Assembly: GCA_020634895.1 (NCBI GenBank)
Contig: JACKAV010000007.1
Coordinates: forward strand, 1-64,000
Reading direction: 5' to 3'
DNA length: 64,000 bases
Source: Anaerolineales bacterium
GTDB taxonomy: Bacteria > Chloroflexota > Anaerolineae > Anaerolineales > Villigracilaceae
The position numbers and the translations under genes were made by a program. The number at the start of each line of letters is the position of its first letter. The first letter of the stretch is position 1. Positions 59,994 through 64,000 of the stretch are shown in pieces. The notes under the pieces are model-generated. The model saw nothing but the letters and a program-made list of their open reading frames with translations. It ran no database searches and had not been told where the DNA came from.

Positions 59994-61046
59994 ATGCGCA
60001 AATTCACTTTTATCGAATCATCCCTGCTGCTCGGTCTGGTCATCGGCTTTCTCGCGTTGTGCCTGCTTATTGGCTATGCAGTGATCGTTGTTGCGAATGG
60101 GCCTGTGGGAACACCCACGCCCGAGCCGTTTCTGACTCTCATTGCCCCTCCCACCGCCGAGACGTTGATTCTCCCTACTGACTCTGCCGCGCCTCTTTCG
60201 ACCCCCAGCCTGATTCCAACCATTGAATTTATCCCCACGCCGAACCCTTCCTTCAACGACACCCCGCCGCCGAGCGGAAAGATCGCTTTCGCCTGTTACG
60301 TGAATCAGATCGACCAGATCTGTCTGCTCAACGCCGATGGCAGCGGACGCAAACAGCTCACCAATTTCAAAGCGACAGCGTTCTACCCGTCCGTTTCACC
60401 CGATGGACAGACCATCTTCTTCTCTTCCCGTGAAAGCGGAAATTTCGAGATCTATTCCATTGATATCAATGGAGATAACCTTCAACAACTGACGAAGAAT
60501 ATTGGCTCACTCTACGCGCCTGAACTTTCCCCAAATGGCGAATGGGTGGTCTTCACCAACAACGGCAATGGTCTCTGGCTGATGAAGCCCGACGGAAAAA
60601 ATCCACACGCGCTCACCACCAAGGACGATATCGACCCGTCATGGTCACCCGATGGTTCGATGATCTCCTTTGCATCGTCGCGTGCAGGCGCACGTCAGTT
60701 ATTTGTAATGAATGCCGATGGCACGGACATTCGTCAGGTCACCAACCTCAACAACATGGGCGGACGCAACACCTGGTCGCCAGACAGCACAAAACTGGCT
60801 TTCTATCGCGGACCGCAAGGTGACCGTAACATCTATGTCATCAACGTGGACGGCACCGGCTTGGTCAAACTCACCAATGGCGGCGACAACCTCGGACCTT
60901 CCTGGTCCCCCGACGGCAACTGGATCGCCTTCACCTCCTTCCGCGACGGTAACAACGAACTCTACATCATCCACCCTGACGGCACAGGACTGACCCGATT
61001 AACGAACAACCCCGTCTCCGATTGGCAGCCGAGATGGGGAAGATAA
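59994..61046 (+). CDS. Membrane-anchored TolB-like beta-propeller protein
   Basis: 350 residues. A membrane helix (about 9-35) and a Thr/Pro stalk precede six WD40-like PD40 repeats of the type SPDGxxIxFxS, for example FYPSVSPDGQTIFFSS and SWSPDGNWIAFTS, spaced about 42 residues. These form a propeller outside the cell. The role is unknown; such propellers bind proteins or glycans. The ATG has no strong Shine-Dalgarno, and a palindrome lies just upstream. Confidence 0.88.
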   Translation: MRKFTFIESSLLLGLVIGFLALCLLIGYAVIVVANGPVGTPTPEPFLTLIAPPTAETLILPTDSAAPLSTPSLIPTIEFIPTPNPSFNDTPPPSGKIAFACYVNQIDQICLLNADGSGRKQLTNFKATAFYPSVSPDGQTIFFSSRESGNFEIYSIDINGDNLQQLTKNIGSLYAPELSPNGEWVVFTNNGNGLWLMKPDGKNPHALTTKDDIDPSWSPDGSMISFASSRAGARQLFVMNADGTDIRQVTNLNNMGGRNTWSPDSTKLAFYRGPQGDRNIYVINVDGTGLVKLTNGGDNLGPSWSPDGNWIAFTSFRDGNNELYIIHPDGTGLTRLTNNPVSDWQPRWGR

Positions 61047-61055
61047 GGTAAAAAA

Positions 61056-61080
61056 AAGCCCTGCCAATTCGGCAGGGCTT
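61056..61080. terminator. Bidirectional terminator
   Basis: Ten-bp stem AAGCCCTGCC/GGCAGGGCTT, 5-nt loop; A run before it gives a T run on the minus strand. Confidence 0.85.
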
Positions 61081-61108
61081 ACTCGTACCTTACAAAAAGA
61101 ACTAGGGA

Positions 61109-61672
61109 TTAGGGGCAGAATGGATAATAGTATGCCGGACCAGCAGGAACTGTCCCGCCGCAAGCGCCAGTTACGTCTTCAAAGAATACAACCCAAGCGC
61201 CATAGATATCCTCCTGTGGGTAATCGTAAAAGGCTTCTTGTCCTTCGTGGGCAGGTTCATCCTGGCAAATCGGACCAAAGTCTGTCCATTGGTAACCAGT
61301 GAAATCCCAATAATCCCAGGCGCTGTAGCAATAGGTTCGGTTATATTGCTCAGGCATTTCAGTCCAGAAGCGTGAGCCGCCAAATCCCACTACTACGTTT
61401 TGTCCGCCCACCTTCTTGGAGGTGTGGCAAACAACCGTGGTGGCATCCTGCTGAACGCAGTAGAGCGGATAGGCATCTCCACCTTCCACCTGCACAAAAC
61501 CGCCGTTGAGTTCAGCTTCTGAGAACTCGCCAGTGACCTGGAAGGTGAATGTGGGTCCTGCGCCATTATTCTGGACCTTGACCAGTTGGAGCGCAGAGCC
61601 AGCGAAGACCGTGGTGGTGGTCAGCGCAAGCAGAACGAGCAAAACTAATATTGAAGAAAAAGCGCGTTTCAT
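61109..61672 (-). CDS. Secreted Cys-containing protein of unknown function
   Basis: 187 residues. A signal peptide (residues 1-24, ending VFA-G) is followed by a domain rich in Tyr, Trp and Cys (CVQQDATTVVCHTSKK, RTYCYSAWDYWDF, GPICQDE, GACGG, PFCP). The six cysteines suggest disulfides. No family is recognised. The ATG at 61672 was chosen; an 11-codon extension is in frame. Confidence 0.7.
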   Translation of the reverse strand: MKRAFSSILVLLVLLALTTTTVFAGSALQLVKVQNNGAGPTFTFQVTGEFSEAELNGGFVQVEGGDAYPLYCVQQDATTVVCHTSKKVGGQNVVVGFGGSRFWTEMPEQYNRTYCYSAWDYWDFTGYQWTDFGPICQDEPAHEGQEAFYDYPQEDIYGAWVVFFEDVTGACGGTVPAGPAYYYPFCP

Positions 61673-61864
61673 ATTGTGGTACTCCCTTTTACTGTGGTTT
61701 GACAATGTACTTACAAATCAAATTATATTTATGCGGAGAAATTCCACAATAGCTTTTTGATGACCTGTTGGTAAATTGCAAACTGTTATTAAAGAGTTTG
61801 TGGATAAAAATTGTTTTGTTTATTTTACGTCAAATATCATCATCTTTTATTATCAGCGTGGGTT

Positions 61865-61870
61865 TATAAT
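61865..61870 (+). promoter_or_regulatory. -10 box of the lipoprotein gene
   Basis: TATAAT at 61865-61870, 35 nt before the ATG at 61906, with GGGAG between; a normal leadered gene. Confidence 0.55.
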
Positions 61871-61905
61871 GCGGCTTATGCAATATCCAATGGGAGAATA
61901 TAGTA

Positions 61906-63720
61906 ATGACTTCAACGCGAATGCTGATCTATGTCCTTGTCAGTTTTAGTTTGGTTTTTATTTCATGTACTGCACAACAGGTTGGCTCCACTACCACGCC
62001 GGATATTCCAATGCCGGTTGAAACTTTTACTTCAACTCCCGCTTCCGTTTCCACTGATCAACCTGTGCGGCAGCCAACAATGTTGGCAACCTCGAATGGT
62101 TCGATCATTTACGATGATACGAAAAACATCGTTTCTGTAAATCCGGATACGGGCGAAACCCAGGTGCTGATCTCCCGCGATGAACTGAAATTTATACTAG
62201 GGGAGGATAAGTCCGGCGAATCCTATACTTATGGCTATGAAAAGCCGATCAAGATCGATCTCTCACCTGACTTAAAAAAAGCATACGTTTCGATCTGCGC
62301 ATCTCTTGATAATCGTCTTCGTTGTATTTTCGAAGATTACATATATACCCTCGAAGATAAATCTGCGATCAAATTGCCAATGCCGCCAGATACATACGGT
62401 GTGTATTGGAAGTGGTCCCCCGACGGGACGAAACTCGCCGGAGCCGCGTGGACATACGTCGCTGCCGCTTATCAGTTGACTCGCTTCTATTCGGTTGGAA
62501 GCGACGGTGCAGCGCTTCAATCGATCGACTCTGTAAACAATGGTCGTTGGCAGATCGTCTGGCATCCCGGTAGCAAGGTTATTTTACCAATGACTTTTAT
62601 CACCAATTTTCAATTGCTCTATGCCGACGGTTCGAAGCAGGAAGATATTCCTATTGAAGGATTGGAGTGGGACGACCGGATCGAGTGCCTCGCTTTTTCA
62701 CCGGATGCCGCCCAAGCTGCATTCATTATCCGGCGCGACTTGCCTAGGGACCATGACTGGCTCTATGTCACCCGTTCCAACTTTACCGGGCTTTCCCTGT
62801 TGACAGAATATGATATCGACTCGCGTTACAACTGCAACATTGGTTGGTCGCCGGATCAGAGTTTTATTCACATTGGGTACGAATCTGACTCCAGGGCAGA
62901 GACGGGTCAGGCGGATACGAATGGCACACTCCCGCCAATGGATAAAGTGGTTAATGTTCAAACTGGCAGCCCGGTGGAAACGCCCGAGAATACACACATC
63001 TGCGGCTGGTCACCCGATGGAAATTTATTGTATGAAAACAAAAGTTTTGCTGGTGTGGAGGGCGGTGTGGATTTACTCGATCCGGTGAGCGCTGAACAAC
63101 CTGTCAGCCTTCCGGCAGGTATGGGTGATGTGGTTCAACACTGCCCGATCCAATGGCTGAAAGAAGACCCTGGGCTGAACATCCCCGTGGGGCTTCCCTC
63201 TCCCAATGCATGTCACCCCGGAGAGGCAAGGACGGATGAAGATGAATCGGCGGCAAGTACGCTTCCACCTGTCTTCGATATTACCGAGGCATCTTCCTCA
63301 TTAAGCGGTGAAACATTGACAGCAGTATTTACCATGAGAGAAGTTACCAAAGACCTTGCCCAATACGCCACCCCCGGGGTTACAAATTTCTTCAATGGAT
63401 GGGATGTTCTTATCGATATAGACAATAACCTGTTGACAGGAGATCAATATGGAACGGAGTACCGTTTTTCTGTTGCCGTACGCCCTGAAAGTGCAGGCAC
63501 TCCTGCGGCTATGGGCAGTGCTCTTTTACAGTATGACCCAACTGTCAGCGGCTCCTATTTGAAAAAAGGTAATGTCCAGATCGAATTGAGCGAAGACGAT
63601 AAAACCCTTACATTGATAGGCGATATTCCGGGGATAACCTCTGATGCGCGCATCGTCTTTTTGTCCCGTGTGATGAACAATGTTACAAATTCTGTTATAG
63701 GAGATCATCTTTGTGATTGA
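61906..63720 (+). CDS. Lipoprotein with beta-propeller-like repeats
   Basis: 604 residues. A signal peptide ends in the lipobox FISC, then a Thr/Pro/Ser stalk. Repeats of the type WSPDGTKLAGA, FSPDAAQAAFI, WSPDQSFIHIG and WSPDGNLLYEN at about 60-70 residue spacing indicate a propeller. The last 150 residues form a separate beta domain (FDITEASSSLSGETLTAVFTM). Unknown role at the cell surface. Confidence 0.8.
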   Translation: MTSTRMLIYVLVSFSLVFISCTAQQVGSTTTPDIPMPVETFTSTPASVSTDQPVRQPTMLATSNGSIIYDDTKNIVSVNPDTGETQVLISRDELKFILGEDKSGESYTYGYEKPIKIDLSPDLKKAYVSICASLDNRLRCIFEDYIYTLEDKSAIKLPMPPDTYGVYWKWSPDGTKLAGAAWTYVAAAYQLTRFYSVGSDGAALQSIDSVNNGRWQIVWHPGSKVILPMTFITNFQLLYADGSKQEDIPIEGLEWDDRIECLAFSPDAAQAAFIIRRDLPRDHDWLYVTRSNFTGLSLLTEYDIDSRYNCNIGWSPDQSFIHIGYESDSRAETGQADTNGTLPPMDKVVNVQTGSPVETPENTHICGWSPDGNLLYENKSFAGVEGGVDLLDPVSAEQPVSLPAGMGDVVQHCPIQWLKEDPGLNIPVGLPSPNACHPGEARTDEDESAASTLPPVFDITEASSSLSGETLTAVFTMREVTKDLAQYATPGVTNFFNGWDVLIDIDNNLLTGDQYGTEYRFSVAVRPESAGTPAAMGSALLQYDPTVSGSYLKKGNVQIELSEDDKTLTLIGDIPGITSDARIVFLSRVMNNVTNSVIGDHLCD

Positions 63721-63828
63721 TGAGTTTTGGTATTATGCGCTTCCAAAGTTTATAACGACGTAACCCCCATTTGAGCTATTTGAAAATATACATGCTCAAT
63801 TTCCACCCAAGGTGGGGAAGATAGATAC

Positions 63829-63860
63829 AAAAAGCCTTTCCATTCTAGGAAAGGCTTTTC
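63829..63860. terminator. Bidirectional terminator
   Basis: 12-bp stem AAAAGCCTTTCC/GGAAAGGCTTTT, 6-nt loop, between convergent genes. Confidence 0.85.
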
Positions 63861-63879
63861 TGATTCTTCAAAATGTTTC

Positions 63880-64000
63880 TTATGCCATTATTGCAAGGTA
63901 ATAACCTTCACCTGGGTTGCTCCAGTTGCGATCATACCCGCCGCAGCTTCCGCTGGGACCGCAAGGGAAATCGTCAATGCCGTCTTCTGAGAAGATATAC
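63880..64000 (-). CDS. C-terminal part of a secreted-type protein, truncated by window edge
   Basis: The minus strand is open from the window edge to a TAA at 63880-63882, encoding about 39 residues that end GEGYYLAIMA, with CGPSGSCGGYDRN upstream. The Cys/Gly/Tyr-rich composition suggests an exported protein. It is too short to identify, and it is preceded by a terminator on its 3' side. Confidence 0.5.
   Translation of the reverse strand, partial: YIFSEDGIDDFPCGPSGSCGGYDRNWSNPGEGYYLAIMA

Noticed and set aside
1..64000. tRNA, rRNA, CRISPR array or insertion sequence
   Set aside because: No cloverleaf, rRNA block, regularly spaced direct repeats or transposase-like protein was found on reading both strands.

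Overview
The window looks like a chromosomal segment of an uncultured Chloroflexota bacterium, most likely of class Anaerolineae. This is inferred from gene content and style, not from a marker-gene search. The signs are a ClpC-type chaperone, a mevalonate kinase, many lipoproteins or membrane-anchored proteins with Thr/Pro-rich stalks, LacI-type sensor fused to a histidine kinase, and many short palindromic repeats between genes. I see no rRNA, tRNA, CRISPR array, transposase, integrase or prophage. Most genes are housekeeping genes with small accessory clusters between them.

Layout. 1-7.8 kb: lipB, a PAS-GGDEF cyclase, mutL divergent from a HAD nucleotidase, a CtpA-type protease, a YugP-type metallopeptidase, and a membrane protein behind a LexA-box-like promoter. 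7.8-16.8 kb: two GNAT acetyltransferases, an atypical SDR, a small holin-like membrane protein, clpC with an inverted-repeat promoter region, and an exported HExxH protease. 16.9-24.4 kb: a LacI-sensor histidine kinase, a methyltransferase, UDP-glucose dehydrogenase, an orphan receiver protein, a glycosyltransferase and a YtxH protein. 24.5-32.4 kb: cysS, a PIN-TRAM protein, moaA with a HAD phosphatase, ACT-malic enzyme with a DUF606 transporter, and a lipoprotein protease. 32.4-36.7 kb: a two-gene unit of a MORC-like GHKL ATPase and a histone-H1-like basic protein, which is the most unusual locus here, then a LURP-one-like protein. 36.7-46 kb: a GT-C glycosyltransferase, tlyA, a GH8 glucanase, a UbiA/DPPR synthase-mevalonate kinase-CPBP operon, an MFS transporter, and sbcD coupled to a C39-like peptidase. 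47.9-50.5 kb: a four-gene redox operon with a His-rich PepSY-like protein, a Gly-rich membrane protein, ApbE and a ferric-reductase-like membrane protein. 50.6-53.8 kb: ruvA, ruvC, yebC and hypotheticals. 53.8-57.7 kb: a repeat-dense gap, then a pterin cluster (folE, folK, folB, a PTR1/FolM-like reductase) and phenylalanine hydroxylase. 57.9-64 kb: a 693-residue protein of unknown function and exported beta-propeller proteins.

Two patterns run through the whole window. First, at least ten genes have a TANAAT or TATATT -10 box ending exactly 6-7 nt before ATG, usually with no Shine-Dalgarno, so they are probably transcribed as leaderless mRNAs; other genes have normal AGGAG sites. Second, several short palindromic repeat families sit at gene boundaries. 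One 27-bp family lies 4-8 nt after stop codons, one lies in frame inside lipB, and one directly abuts the -10 boxes of cysS and ruvC. All functional calls come from reading motifs by eye; no database search was possible.
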